NCBI GenBank assembly: GCA_050012675.1
Contig: JBEKGS010000001.1
Location: forward strand, 124,001 to 188,000
DNA: 64,000 nucleotides
Direction: 5' to 3'
Origin: Fen-455 sp050012675
Lineage (GTDB): Bacteria; Actinomycetota; Acidimicrobiia; Acidimicrobiales; Bog-793
Shown piece by piece: positions 52,782 to 62,158 of this stretch. The stretch's first letter is position 1. Each line of letters opens with the position of its first letter. Under the pieces are notes generated by a model. The model was not told where the DNA came from. It did not search any database and saw only the letters and a program-made list of their open reading frames with translations. A program made the translations under genes and the position numbers.

Positions 52782-55331
52782 CTACTCGTCGGTTGGCGGC
52801 ACCGTCGTGGGCAGCCATGCTGTCACGTCGGCACTGGACTGACCGAAGCCGACCATGTAACGGCCGCGGACGGTGCGGAAACGGCCGCCGAGGAAGGCTT
52901 CGAAACTGCTGAGCGGCAGCACCACGGTGACTTGTCCGGATGCCTTCGGGACGAGCGTCACGGTCTGGAATCCGGCAAGCTGGCGCGGAGGCTCGCCGGC
53001 GCCGACCGGAAAGCGCACGTAGATCTCGACCACGTCGGTCCCGCTGCGTCTGCCCGCGTTGGTCACGGTCATGTGGGCGAGCAGGCGTTTGCCGCCCGTC
53101 CAGCTCAGGCTGACCTTCGAGACGGAGAAAGCGGTGTAGCTCAGCCCATATCCGAACGGGAACAAGGGCTGAACGCCATGTGCCTCGTACCAGCGGTAGC
53201 CGATGTCGAGACCCGACGCGTAGGTGACGGTGCCGTCCACGCCGGGAAAGTTGTTCCCGGCGGCTGCGCGCGCGGTCGCTTCTGTGGCCGGGAAGCTCAG
53301 GGGCAACCTGCCTGACGGGTCCACGAGACCGGTGAGGACCGCTGCGATGGCAGTCCCGTCGTCCTCCCCCGGGTACCAGGCTTCGAGGACCCCCTTGACA
53401 CTTGCCAGCCAAGGCATGAGGACCGCGCCCCCGGTGTTCAGCACGACGACGGTCTCGGGGTTGGCTCTGGCCACCGCCTCGATGAGGGCGTTCGCGTCAC
53501 CGGGCAGATCGAGGCTCGGCCGGTCGACGCCTTCGGCCTGGGGACAGCCGGCAAATACCAGGGCCACCTTGGAGTTGCGTGCGACATCGACGGCACGGGC
53601 GATGAGAGGTGAAACGTCCTCGAACCCGAGCTGTGGCAGGCGATCGCCGTCGACCGACAGCCACTCCACAACGAGCCTGTAGGAGCGTCCGGCCCGGAGT
53701 TCGGTCGTGGCGGACCAGCTGGGCCGAGCGTTGAGGCCCGGAGAGGCGAGCAGGCTGTGCCCGTTGACCGCGAGCCAGGTCTGGCCTCCATATTCGAGGG
53801 AGAACTCGTATACGCCACTGCGGCGAACGCGGATCGCGGCCTTCCACGACCACCAAGGGCCAGCGGGTGAGGAGGCGGTGCGGACAGGGGGGGTGATGCT
53901 GGTCGCCGTTTCGGGCCCAGGGTCGCCGGCACGCTCTGCGCCTGTCCGAGTCTCCGCCGGCAGAGGGCCGCCGCTCACAAAGTCAACCGAGGGGATGGGT
54001 TCCAGCACGCTTCCTGCCGGCTCACCGGCCGCAGTTCCGATCCTGGTGCCTTTGCGGAGAGCCTTTCGTAGGGCCTCGAGCGGGGTGATCAGGAAAGGGG
54101 GGTTGACGAAAGCGCTTCCTGCGCCCGCGGTCACGGCCGCGCTCTCGGCGTCCAGGCCGATGACCGCGACCGAGCGGGGCGAGCGTGCGAGAGGCAGCAC
54201 ATGGGCGGCGTTCTTGAGCAGCACGACCGAGCGCTCAGCGACCCGCAGTGCTGTCAGGCCATCACGTGGCGTTGCCGCCGGTGCTGCGAGATTCGCGGTC
54301 CGGGGGTGGGCGATCAGGCCGTAGGCGAACATCTCGGTGAGCACGCGAACGACGGCCGTGTTCAGCATGCTCAACGTGATCGAGTGCTGGCGGACGGCTC
54401 GGGTGATCAGCACCCTGGTTTCGTCTGCCTTGGTTGGCTTGATCAGGTCGAGCCCCGCCTGGAACGCTGGCGCCGGTGCGCTGACGGCCCCGAGGTCGGA
54501 GCGGACGAAGCCCGTGAAGCCCCATGAGCGCAGCAGCCCGTAAAGGCTCGGATCCGCGCAGTCGGTGACACCGTTCAAGACACCGTAAGCGCACATCACC
54601 GAGGCCACGTGTGCCTGAGTGACCACAGCCTGGAAGGGCTTGTCGTACAGCTCCAACAGGGCGCGCTCTGAGACGATCTCGCGGAGGGTCTTCCGTTGTG
54701 TCTCCTGGTTGTAGGCGGTGAAGTGCTTTGCGACTGCCATCACGTCGCGGGACTGGATCCCCTCAACATCCGCGACACCCATGACGGAGGTGAGGAACGG
54801 GTCCTCGCCGAAGGCTTCGAAGGTCCGACCGCTTTGTGGTACCTGTGCCAGGTTCAACTCAGGGGCCTGCACGGCGTCGAGCCCCTTGGCGCGGGCCTCG
54901 ACGCCCAGCACCTCGCCATAGTCGTAGGCGAGCTCCGGGTCGAAGGTGGCAGCCAAGGCGACCGAGGCCGGGAGCTGGGTGACGCCGCGGAGGTCGAAGG
55001 CAATGCCATTCGGGCCGTCGACAAGCGTCAGCGGAGGGATGCACAAAGCGGGCACACCGGTGTTGATGTTCTCGATCCGACCGCGCCGGACCAGTTCGAC
55101 AAAGCCGACCTTCTCGGCGAGCGTCATCCTCGCGACCACCTGAACCGCCAGCTGCTCGGGAGCAGCAGCGTGCCTCAGGGACTCCTGCACCCAGGGGCAG
55201 CGGCTGGAGGCCCGCGAGCCGGCGGGGCGACCTACGGGAAGGCTGGAGGATCCTCGGTTGCACGCAGCGACGACGAGCGCCACCGCTACGGCCACTGTCA
55301 CGCGACCAAGGAGCGGCTGATGGAGGTTCAC
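52782..55331 (-). CDS. GH3 beta-glucosidase lipoprotein with PA14 domain
   Basis: 849 residues. Lipobox VVAAC follows the signal, so it is membrane-anchored outside. The GH3 N-domain has LTLVDGPNGIAF, AFGEDPFLT, AVAKHFTAYNQET and the nucleophile Asp in FTGFVRSDLGAV (SDW in most family members, SDL here). The C-domain has RSVAVIGLDAE, a PA14-like insert (SWKAAIRVRRSGVYEFSLEYGG), ALVFAGCPQAEGVD and a C-terminal FnIII-like part (VTNAGRRSGTDVVEIYV). It should cleave terminal beta-glucosides. Same strand as the PQQ propeller and GT2 genes, separated by ~270 bases. Confidence 0.92.
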   Translation of the reverse strand: MNLHQPLLGRVTVAVAVALVVAACNRGSSSLPVGRPAGSRASSRCPWVQESLRHAAAPEQLAVQVVARMTLAEKVGFVELVRRGRIENINTGVPALCIPPLTLVDGPNGIAFDLRGVTQLPASVALAATFDPELAYDYGEVLGVEARAKGLDAVQAPELNLAQVPQSGRTFEAFGEDPFLTSVMGVADVEGIQSRDVMAVAKHFTAYNQETQRKTLREIVSERALLELYDKPFQAVVTQAHVASVMCAYGVLNGVTDCADPSLYGLLRSWGFTGFVRSDLGAVSAPAPAFQAGLDLIKPTKADETRVLITRAVRQHSITLSMLNTAVVRVLTEMFAYGLIAHPRTANLAAPAATPRDGLTALRVAERSVVLLKNAAHVLPLARSPRSVAVIGLDAESAAVTAGAGSAFVNPPFLITPLEALRKALRKGTRIGTAAGEPAGSVLEPIPSVDFVSGGPLPAETRTGAERAGDPGPETATSITPPVRTASSPAGPWWSWKAAIRVRRSGVYEFSLEYGGQTWLAVNGHSLLASPGLNARPSWSATTELRAGRSYRLVVEWLSVDGDRLPQLGFEDVSPLIARAVDVARNSKVALVFAGCPQAEGVDRPSLDLPGDANALIEAVARANPETVVVLNTGGAVLMPWLASVKGVLEAWYPGEDDGTAIAAVLTGLVDPSGRLPLSFPATEATARAAAGNNFPGVDGTVTYASGLDIGYRWYEAHGVQPLFPFGYGLSYTAFSVSKVSLSWTGGKRLLAHMTVTNAGRRSGTDVVEIYVRFPVGAGEPPRQLAGFQTVTLVPKASGQVTVVLPLSSFEAFLGGRFRTVRGRYMVGFGQSSADVTAWLPTTVPPTDE

Positions 55332-56069
55332 GTGTCGTCAGGCCGCCAGGTCGTGTTCATGTCCCTGTCCTCGCGCGCTAACCGCGATGTCGCAACGTCT
55401 TCAACCCACGCACCGGTATCGAGCTGTAGATCCCTGCGTTTGGCCATGCCAACCCACGAGCCCGATCGCGTGTCCGGGAACCTGGCCGCCTGGCACGTGC
55501 ACTATTGCACGAATGGCGGCGATCCTTGTCGCGCTCTGTTGAGTGTGGGAACGGCAAGGCGGCGGACGGTGCTGAGATGTCGCGACGACCTAGACCGGAG
55601 AACCGCTCAACTGAGGCTCACGACTTCGCCCATGAACTTCGGGGATTCGTCGACGGCTCTGGCCACTTTGGCCGGGCCCGACGGGACTCGGTGTCTGTGC
55701 GGCGAGGGAGACGGAACTGGCTGACCGGTCGCCTGCGACAACAATCGCCTGGCGTATTGGTCACATGGCCGCAACGGCGCGGGACTTCGTGCTGGCCTCG
55801 CGGCCTATCTAGGAACAGCGGTACCAGCCCTGGCGCGAGGTGGTCCTTGGTCGCTCTCTACGACGCCGCATGGGAGCCCCGTCTTGGCGAGGACGGGGGC
55901 CGTATGCCGCTTGCAACCCCGGAACCCGAGCTGAACGACCTCGTAGAGGTCGTTCGTCACCAGTGCGGAGGCGGGTCTGTTGCGAGCTCCCCAGTCGGTC
56001 GGGCTCCTCGGCAGGTGAAGGCTCAGCCCAAAGACGAACTGCTCAAACGTTTGGATGGACTACCAGCTG
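55332..56069 (+). other. Gene-poor region upstream of the GH3 gene
   Basis: About 740 bases. A 222-codon open frame (55505-56173, +) was examined: its first half is Arg/Ser-rich, and its second half overlaps the PhzF-like gene on the other strand, so it is not accepted. No RNA gene or strong repeat was seen. The GH3 promoter must lie in the first ~150 bases. Confidence 0.45.
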
Positions 56070-56759
56070 TCAGGGCAACCTCAGCGGCTCATCCTCCACC
56101 ACCAGGCCACCGACCGCGGCCCGACCGGAATCTATTGGCCGTGCACTCAACACTGAACCTTTGCCTTGTCTGATCTCGATGGGCGCTCCGAGCACTGTGG
56201 TGAGCTGGAGAGCCGCCGAACCTGTGGCTTCATCTTCGGCGATACCGAACCTGGGTGCGAAGCATCGTGCCCGTACGACACCGGGCTCGACCCAGGCCCA
56301 GTAGAAGACGTGGTCGTGCTCGGGAAGGAGCGGTCCGTGCAGATCGTCGATGGCGGCAGGCAAGGCCAACTCGACGAGCGTCCAATCCGGCAAGCTTTGA
56401 AGCGGGGCGTCTATCCAGGTTCTGGTGTCAATGTCGCTCCAGGCCCGGACGAGTCCGCCCGGGGGCCGCAGCTCGAGCAGCGTCCGGTCACTACTCTCGC
56501 GTGACAGCAGCCAGGCCGCGCCGACGAGGGGATGTCCGGCGAGCGCAAGTTCCGTGGCAGGCGTGAATATGCGAAGCGCACCTGTCGCCCGATCCTCGAT
56601 GAAGATGGTCTCGCTGAACCCGAGCCGGCGCGCCACGCTTTGACGGTCCGCCTCACTTACGAGGTCGCCGTCGATCACCCCGAGGCTGTTTCCCCAAACT
56701 CCGTTCGTATCGGTGAAGACACGGAGCACACGAACAGGCGTCTCGATGTTGGCGGTCAC
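56070..56759 (-). CDS. PhzF-family isomerase/epimerase
   Basis: 229 residues, a little shorter than the usual 260-300. Motifs are VRVLRVFTDTNGVWGNSLGVI, the catalytic Glu in LGFSETIFIE, IFTPATELALAGHPLVGAAW and the second-half FGIAEDEATGSAA. PhzF enzymes isomerise small cyclic acids such as dihydrohydroxyanthranilate; most genomic copies have unknown substrates. The second half seems compressed, so some loops are missing. No phenazine genes are nearby. The next gene on the same strand, ending 118 bases upstream, encodes a flavin-binding-like protein. Confidence 0.88.
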   Translation of the reverse strand: MTANIETPVRVLRVFTDTNGVWGNSLGVIDGDLVSEADRQSVARRLGFSETIFIEDRATGALRIFTPATELALAGHPLVGAAWLLSRESSDRTLLELRPPGGLVRAWSDIDTRTWIDAPLQSLPDWTLVELALPAAIDDLHGPLLPEHDHVFYWAWVEPGVVRARCFAPRFGIAEDEATGSAALQLTTVLGAPIEIRQGKGSVLSARPIDSGRAAVGGLVVEDEPLRLP

Positions 56760-56876
56760 AGCACCGGTCTAGCGCTCCTGTCGCCGACAGGCGAAATCGT
56801 GCGGCGGTCGCGGAGAGACAACGCCGTATTCCACTTCGGCATCCATTGTCCGGTGCTCGAGAACACACCGGTCGCG

Positions 56877-57509
56877 CTACAGGTACCGGGGCAGCGTGAT
56901 GCCTGGCGCTAGGTCCGGCGAAGGCTCCGGCGTGCCCCGAACTTCGCGGATGGGCACGAGACCGGCCCAGTGGGTGAGGGAAAGGTCGTCCAGGTCGTCG
57001 GCTGGCGGGCCGGAACGGATCTTCGCCGAGACATCGACGAGCGGAAGCACCAGGACGGCTGTTTGGCGCAGTTCGGCTTCCGTCGCGGCTCTGACATCAC
57101 CGCTGCGTCCCGGCGCCAGCTTCTCCATCAGAGCGTCCAGGCTCGCCTTCTTGGCATCGTCGCCTACAAGGGTGGCGGTCCCGTGCGCCACCACCGACCG
57201 GTAGTTCAAGGAGTGGTTGAAGCCCGCTCGGGCGAACACCAGCGCATCGACGACGCTTACTTCCAGGGCAACCTCGAGCCCGCCTCCTCTGGCAGCCATC
57301 CGCGCCATGTGCGCTCCGGTCGAGGAGTGGAGGTAGACGGACGAACCCATACGGACAAAGGTCATCGGCAACACATGAGGACGGCTGTCGGCAACGAAGC
57401 CAACGTGGCAGATGAGCGCCTCGTCGAGAATCTCGTGCACTGTCGCGGCGTCATAACTCGCCCGGTCGGGATGCCGGGAGGGCGTTGAGATGCTGGTCGG
57501 GTTGTACAT
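56877..57509 (-). CDS. Pyridoxamine 5'-phosphate oxidase-like (split-barrel flavoprotein)
   Basis: 210 residues from ATG 57509; the frame continues upstream to ~57779 without family-like sequence. Split-barrel motifs: EILDEALICHVGFVADSRPHVLPM, SVYLHSSTGAHMARM, LNYRSVVAHGTATLVGDD, as in the NimA/PNPOx-like group that binds FMN, F420 or heme. The C-terminal part (HWAGLVPIREV) also fits. It is probably a redox or nitro-reducing enzyme; a true PNP oxidase is less likely. Confidence 0.85.
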   Translation of the reverse strand: MYNPTSISTPSRHPDRASYDAATVHEILDEALICHVGFVADSRPHVLPMTFVRMGSSVYLHSSTGAHMARMAARGGGLEVALEVSVVDALVFARAGFNHSLNYRSVVAHGTATLVGDDAKKASLDALMEKLAPGRSGDVRAATEAELRQTAVLVLPLVDVSAKIRSGPPADDLDDLSLTHWAGLVPIREVRGTPEPSPDLAPGITLPRYL

Positions 57510-57915
57510 GGGTTCAGGCTGCCACGAGGGGTTCAGCGGCACCAAGTCGCACAGTTGTGGTGGATGCTTTTCGTCTTCCGGGACGAAAACGGACGGCCAC
57601 CACCGCCTCGCCCAGACCCAGCACGCAGGAGTCCGGGCCGGGCCGGAGGGATCGGTCATGCCGGCCAGGTAGTGGCTCCGCAAGCCCTCAACCGGACACC
57701 GACCGGCGCGGTCGCCTAGCACGAGCGAATCAGGGCGGTTGTCGCAGGGGTCCCCGCCGGGCAGCGGACGCTCCCACAATTCCTTCAGGCCGCCGCTGAG
57801 GCAGCGTCATCGGAGGCAGGCGGACTGGGCACCAAGACTGACTGACCGCCCACGAGTGACACAGCGATCAAGGCCACGGGGCGGCCGCCGGGCGCCGCTG
57901 CCGGGAACTGTCGTC
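57510..57915 (+). other. Intergenic region between flavoprotein and xylulokinase genes
   Basis: About 400 bases with no supported gene. Open frames on both strands are short and lack family features. It includes the promoter of the PNPOx-like gene and the end of the xylulokinase transcript; no strong terminator hairpin was seen. Confidence 0.4.
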
Positions 57916-59373
57916 TTATGGCAGCGGGGTGTCGAAGCTACTGGCCTCTACGCTTTTCCAACGTTCGAACGCCACGGCCAGCGACTCGTGAGCTCGTGGC
58001 TCGGGTTCCACCTCATCTACGACCGGGGGCGCCGAACTTGTCTCCTCCATGATGCCCGCAGAGCGTCCGCCAAGTATGGCAGCGCCGCGGGCAGAAGCGT
58101 TGGGGTTCTCGACGACCAATAGCTTCATGCCCAACAGGTCACAAAGGAGTTGACGCCAAGTACGTTGAAGAGTGCCACCCCCGGCGAGATAAAGCTCCGA
58201 AGTGGTTGCGAGCTCCGGGAGCGCACCAGCCGCCTCGGCGATCGAGAAGGCGACACCTTCGAATACCGCACGCAGCAGGTCTGCTCGGTCATGGCGCAGT
58301 TCAAGGCCGAGAAAACCTGCCCGCGCTGAACTGTTCATCGAGGGCGACCGCGCGCCGGCCAGGTGCGGGATGAAAACGGGGGAGTCGGTACCACCGCACG
58401 ACGTGGCACCGAGCATCTCGTAGGCCTCTTCCCACGTCGCACTGAAAGCATCCAGTGCCCATGACAAGGCCACCCCGGCTGCCTGCACTGCGGCCATGGC
58501 GTACCACATGCCCGGCACGGCGGACGAGAAGACGTGGTAACGGAGATCGGCGTCGGGATCTGGGCGCTCACGCGGCGCCACGACCTGTGCGGCTGACCCA
58601 ACGGTGAGCTGGACGGAGCCGGCCCCCGAGAGCCCTGTTCCCACTAAGGCAGCCGCGGTGTCACCGGCGCCAAAGGCCACGGGGACACTGGCGGGCAGAC
58701 CCAGCTCTCGGGCGATGGCGCCATCCAATGGGCCGGCTACGGCGGCCGAGAAACCGAGTGGAGCCAGCAGCCGGGTCGGAATTCCGAGGGCTTCGACAAC
58801 GGGGAGGGCCCAGGTGTTCTCGCGTATGTCGAACAGGAGGGTTCCCGACGCATCGCTCGCCTCGCTGCCGGCGCGTCCGACGAGCCTGAGCCGTAGCCAG
58901 TCCTTTGGTTGGAGGGCCCAATCGGCCTTTTCAAGGACGTCCGACTCGTGCGAGGTCATGAAGTGGAGCAGAGGTCCTGCCATCCCCGGTATGAAAGGGT
59001 TGCCCAACAGGGCACATGTGGCCGGAGGAAGAGACCGGTAGGCTCCGACGCTGCTCTCCGCGCGACGATCCAGCCATAGCACGGCGGGCCGTAGCGCTCG
59101 CCCGTCAGCGCGCGTCAGCACGACGCCGTGCATCTGGCCTGACAGCCCGATCGCGCCAACCGGAGATTCGGCAGCCTCGAGCACCTTCGCCACAGCGGCC
59201 CTCACCGAGGTCCACCAGTCCTCCGGGTCCGACTCGACCCAACCAGGTCGTGGTCTGGACAGGCGAACCGGGACTGAGGCAACGCTCAGCTCACGGCCGC
59301 CGCTATCCAGCAGCAACGCCTTCGTCGAGCCCGTTCCAAGGTCGATGCCCAATACACAGGGGCTACTGCTCAT
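57916..59373 (-). CDS. xylB: Xylulokinase (FGGY family)
   Basis: 485 residues, ATG 59373. The N-terminal phosphate loop is VLGIDLGTGSTKALLLD, substrate motif AIGLSGQMHGVVL is typical of xylulokinases, LWLDRRAE follows, and the second domain has VAFGAGDTAAALVGTG and LAGGGTLQRTWRQLLCDLLG. It phosphorylates D-xylulose with ATP, feeding the pentose phosphate pathway. No xylose isomerase is seen here; a GH66 enzyme is downstream in the window, so the region may be a sugar-use cluster split by the insertion element. Upstream is GCGAA-GGA-TTCGC (59423-59435), a possible operator. Confidence 0.9.
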   Translation of the reverse strand: MSSSPCVLGIDLGTGSTKALLLDSGGRELSVASVPVRLSRPRPGWVESDPEDWWTSVRAAVAKVLEAAESPVGAIGLSGQMHGVVLTRADGRALRPAVLWLDRRAESSVGAYRSLPPATCALLGNPFIPGMAGPLLHFMTSHESDVLEKADWALQPKDWLRLRLVGRAGSEASDASGTLLFDIRENTWALPVVEALGIPTRLLAPLGFSAAVAGPLDGAIARELGLPASVPVAFGAGDTAAALVGTGLSGAGSVQLTVGSAAQVVAPRERPDPDADLRYHVFSSAVPGMWYAMAAVQAAGVALSWALDAFSATWEEAYEMLGATSCGGTDSPVFIPHLAGARSPSMNSSARAGFLGLELRHDRADLLRAVFEGVAFSIAEAAGALPELATTSELYLAGGGTLQRTWRQLLCDLLGMKLLVVENPNASARGAAILGGRSAGIMEETSSAPPVVDEVEPEPRAHESLAVAFERWKSVEASSFDTPLP

Positions 59374-59895
59374 TGTTGACTCCTCATCGGTACTGACCGC
59401 TTGTCGATATCAGAGGCGATTGGCGAAGGATTCGCTGCCATCAAACGGCGCTGTGTCCCGTCATGGCACATGTGAGCAGTCCTAAGGGTTCAAGGGCATG
59501 GCCGGTCCGCTTCGTCAGGATATTCGCCTTTCCTGGTCGCGGGCCTGCCAACGTTGGGGCAGCGACCGGGCTTCAGTTCGCGCCGATGCCGTTGGGCGGC
59601 TCGACCACCGGTATTCTCCGCCTCAGCCTGGTCAGGAGTGGCTGACCAGGCCCGATGCTGAGGAGAAGAGCTTGGCCGAAGTCGTGTTGTTCCACCACGC
59701 CCAGGGCCTCACGCCCGGGTTGCGTCGCTTCGCCGACCAGCTTCGTGCCGGCGGCCACGCGGTTACGACGCCCGACCTTTACGGAGGGAGGACGTTCGAC
59801 ACTCTCGAAGCAGGGATCGCTTTTGCCGACGAGGTCGGGTTCGAGGCTGTCCTCGAGCGCGGCCGCCTTGCCGCTGAGGAGCTACCTGCCGTTCC

Positions 59896-59906
59896 TGAAG
59901 AAGCGC
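59896..59906 (+). repeat. Left subterminal inverted repeat of the IS element
   Basis: TGAAGAAGCGC at 59896-59906 is repeated inverted as GCGCTTCTTCA at 61543-61553. Both lie a few bases inside the junctions with the broken hydrolase gene. Confidence 0.65.
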
Positions 59907-60012
59907 CTCATGTCAAGAGCCTTCGACGAAGTCGAAGACCGATTTTGGCGTGTGGTTGTCGGTAGCGGGTTGAAGTTGGGGCGCGCTCGAGCAACCGGCG
60001 GTCAATTCCCGA

Positions 60013-60151
60013 GGTGTTACCGGGGAGGGGCGGTCAAGACCGGCCGTTCGGGCCGCCCTAAAAGAGAGGCTTGACTACCCCGGGGGTTCGGGGTCGCCAG
60101 TCACTATCGGATGAGACCGCCCTTCTGGGCGGTTCTGGTAGTTACTGGCGG
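60013..60151 (-). ncRNA. Candidate bridge RNA region of the IS110/IS1111 element
   Basis: In the non-coding DNA 3' to the transposase lie two stem-loops. One covers about 60024-60052 (AGGGGCGG with CCGCCCT, one bulge, and GGCC-GTTCG-GGCC inside). The other is an extended hairpin 60096-60151: outer arms 60096-60109 and 60138-60151 (CGCCAGT with ACTGGCG core, one mismatch and one wobble), an internal loop, then ACCGCCC-TTCT-GGGCGGT (60117-60134). IS110 elements encode a bridge RNA with internal loops guiding donor and target, and in IS1111 types it lies after the transposase. Identity is inferred from place and shape only. Confidence 0.4.
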
Positions 60152-60347
60152 TGGACACAGCGGACTTCACCATTGCGCTCATTTGAGCTGGGCGACCGAG
60201 AGCTCGGCGACCGGCCATTCCTTCGCGCTGGTTCGCATGGTGTGTTCCGGCCACAGCCAGACGGGCTCATTCAAATCGTCGGCCACGCCACCAGGGTGGG
60301 GGCCACGGCAGGGAGCGAGCTCGCGTCCTGGCTGTGTCCGAGCCTGC

Positions 60348-61364
60348 TCAAGCCGCCTCCTTGCGGGCCACGCAGCGGATCTCGCCGTCCCTGAGCCCGT
60401 AGAAGACCAACGTGAGCAATCTTCTGGCCGCTGCCACGCGGGCGATCTTGTTGCCGCGCCGCTCGGCGATACGCCGGTAGGCGGGAGCGATGACATCGCC
60501 ACCGTGATAGCGGACCACGGCCTCGACCGCCGCCCAACGGACGATGGTGGAGCCTTGCTTGGTGATCCGACCCTTGTAGGACTTGGTGTCGGACTCGTGC
60601 AGCTTGGGGGTCATCCCAGCCCACGAGCAGAGATGCCGAGCGGTGGGAAACCGGGTGACATCTCCGATCTCGGCCACGAGGATCGCGGCGGTGATCGGCC
60701 CGACCCCGTTGAGCACCTGGATGGCCTGATAGCCACGATCGTCTTGCAAGAGATGGTGGATCTCCCGCTCGACCATGGCTATTTCCCGGTCGAAGATCTC
60801 CAGTAGATCGCGCAGCGACTCGACGCGCAGTCCGTAGACCCCCTCGAAGGGCATCTGGTCCAATAGAACTTGGCCAGTCGGCGAGAACATGTCGACCTGA
60901 GTGGGCAGGATCCCGAGCTTGGCCATCACCGCATGCACCTGAGCCTTGGCCGAGGTCCTGAGCGCCACCAACCTGGCGCGGTAGCGGACCAGTTCTCTCA
61001 GTTCGCGCACCTCCGGCGGGGAGATCCACGCCTCGGGAAGATCACTGCGACGTAGCCGGTTAGCGAGCTCGGTGGCGTCCTTGACGTCGTTTTTGACCCG
61101 CCGAGAATCCCAATGCAAACCCAGGGGATGGACCAGGTGCACCCGGGCCCCCTCGGCGGCCAGAAGGTCGGCCGCCCAGTACCACCCGTAACAGGCTTCC
61201 AACGCCACCTCCGGGTCGGGACCCGCCTCCGCGATCGCCATCGCCAGCTTCAGCGGATCATTGGCGATTCGGACCGTGCCCAGCACCTCGCCGGCGTCGT
61301 TCATCCGAACGATCACCGACCGGCGACGATGCAGATCAATCCCCACATATTGTTGCTCTTGCAC
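60348..61364 (-). CDS. IS110-family transposase (DEDD recombinase)
   Basis: 338 residues from GTG 61364, with AAGGAGG seven bases upstream; the frame is open 37 codons further. The DEDD catalytic acids are D10 (YVGIDLH), E56 (VALEACYGWYW), D93 and D96 (KNDVKDATELANRL). The C-terminal Transposase_20 domain has LNGVGPITAAILVAEIGDVTRF, a WAGMTP motif and the catalytic Ser in KQGSTIVRW (about S272). The size fits the IS1111 group. All key residues are present, so the element may still be active. Confidence 0.95.
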   Translation of the reverse strand: MQEQQYVGIDLHRRRSVIVRMNDAGEVLGTVRIANDPLKLAMAIAEAGPDPEVALEACYGWYWAADLLAAEGARVHLVHPLGLHWDSRRVKNDVKDATELANRLRRSDLPEAWISPPEVRELRELVRYRARLVALRTSAKAQVHAVMAKLGILPTQVDMFSPTGQVLLDQMPFEGVYGLRVESLRDLLEIFDREIAMVEREIHHLLQDDRGYQAIQVLNGVGPITAAILVAEIGDVTRFPTARHLCSWAGMTPKLHESDTKSYKGRITKQGSTIVRWAAVEAVVRYHGGDVIAPAYRRIAERRGNKIARVAAARRLLTLVFYGLRDGEIRCVARKEAA

Positions 61365-62158
61365 GCGAAGTCCTCCTTGACTCGAGGGTTTTGGATTCGC
61401 ACCCCCGAGTGTTGTCCTGCTCGGAGCTTTCGGCGAGGAGGACTTCGCCGTGCTCACAACCATCTTCTTGGCCAACGCTCGCGCCTCTCACTCCCGCAGC
61501 TGGCGTCAGCGCTCCCACTGGCGCTCAGCAGAAACGCTGCGTGCGCTTCTTCATGACATCAAATCGGTCTATGGCGGCTTCTCGCTCGGTGTGCTGCCCG
61601 CACAGATGCTGGCCCAGACAAGGAGGGGAGCTAGGGGCGCGCTCTTGTTCCACGCATGCATCCCGCTGTCCGAGTTCGGCGGAATATGGCCGCAGGGTGT
61701 ACCTGTCCAGATCCACGCCATGGAGGCGGATCCGCTCTTTTCGACCGACGGCGACCTCGAGGCGGCTCGCGAGCTCGTCGGCAAGACTGACGAGGCTGAG
61801 CTGTTCCTCTACCCGGGCGACCAACACCTGTTCGCTGACGAGAGCCTGTCGTCTTACGACGAGGCAGCGGCAGCAGTTCTTTTGGAACGCACGCTCGTGT
61901 TCCTCGGGCAGCTGGCTTGAGGTGGCTCGGTAGCAGATGGCCGCCCCGTGCACGAAGGGCCGCTCGGGGTCAGTCGACGGTCCACGCTCGCCACTGCGAG
62001 CGTTCCGGCTGATCCCTCTCGTGCTTGGCATCGTCGAGGTCGCTTCCCTCGTCGGTGTGGGACCGTCGGGACAAAGTCGCAGAAGGTGGGGACATCCCAC
62101 CGAACGAAGCTGAATGACCACAAGGCGTCACCCAAAGAGATCGCACTCGCGCGCGAAC

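Larger units (their letters stand above)
59891..61566 (-). mobile_element. IS110-family insertion sequence, IS1111-like
   Basis: The element is defined by the break in the dienelactone hydrolase gene; the exact ends are uncertain by several bases. It contains a DEDD transposase (60348-61364, minus), an 11-bp subterminal inverted repeat (59896-59906 and 61543-61553) and a ~450-base non-coding region after the transposase. Subterminal repeats and long 3' non-coding DNA are features of the IS1111 group. No target-site duplication is evident, as expected for this family. Confidence 0.75.
59672..61920 (+). pseudogene. Dienelactone hydrolase-family gene split by an IS110-type insertion
   Basis: The 5' fragment starts at TTG 59672 (AGGAGAAG upstream): AEVVLFHHAQGLTPGLRRF, TPDLYGGRTFDTLEAG, ERGRLAAEELPA, up to about 59890. 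The 3' fragment resumes at about 61567 with VYGGFSLGVLPAQMLAQTR, ALLFHACIPLSEFG, LFLYPGDQHLFADESL and ends at 61920. In family members ELPA is followed almost directly by VYxGFSLGV, so about 1.7 kb has been inserted. The encoded enzyme would be a ~190-residue DLH-like hydrolase; it is now broken and not functional as written. Confidence 0.85.

Noticed and set aside
55505..56173. 222-codon plus-strand open frame upstream of the GH3 gene
   Set aside because: Overlaps the PhzF-like gene on the opposite strand and has low-complexity basic sequence; no motifs.
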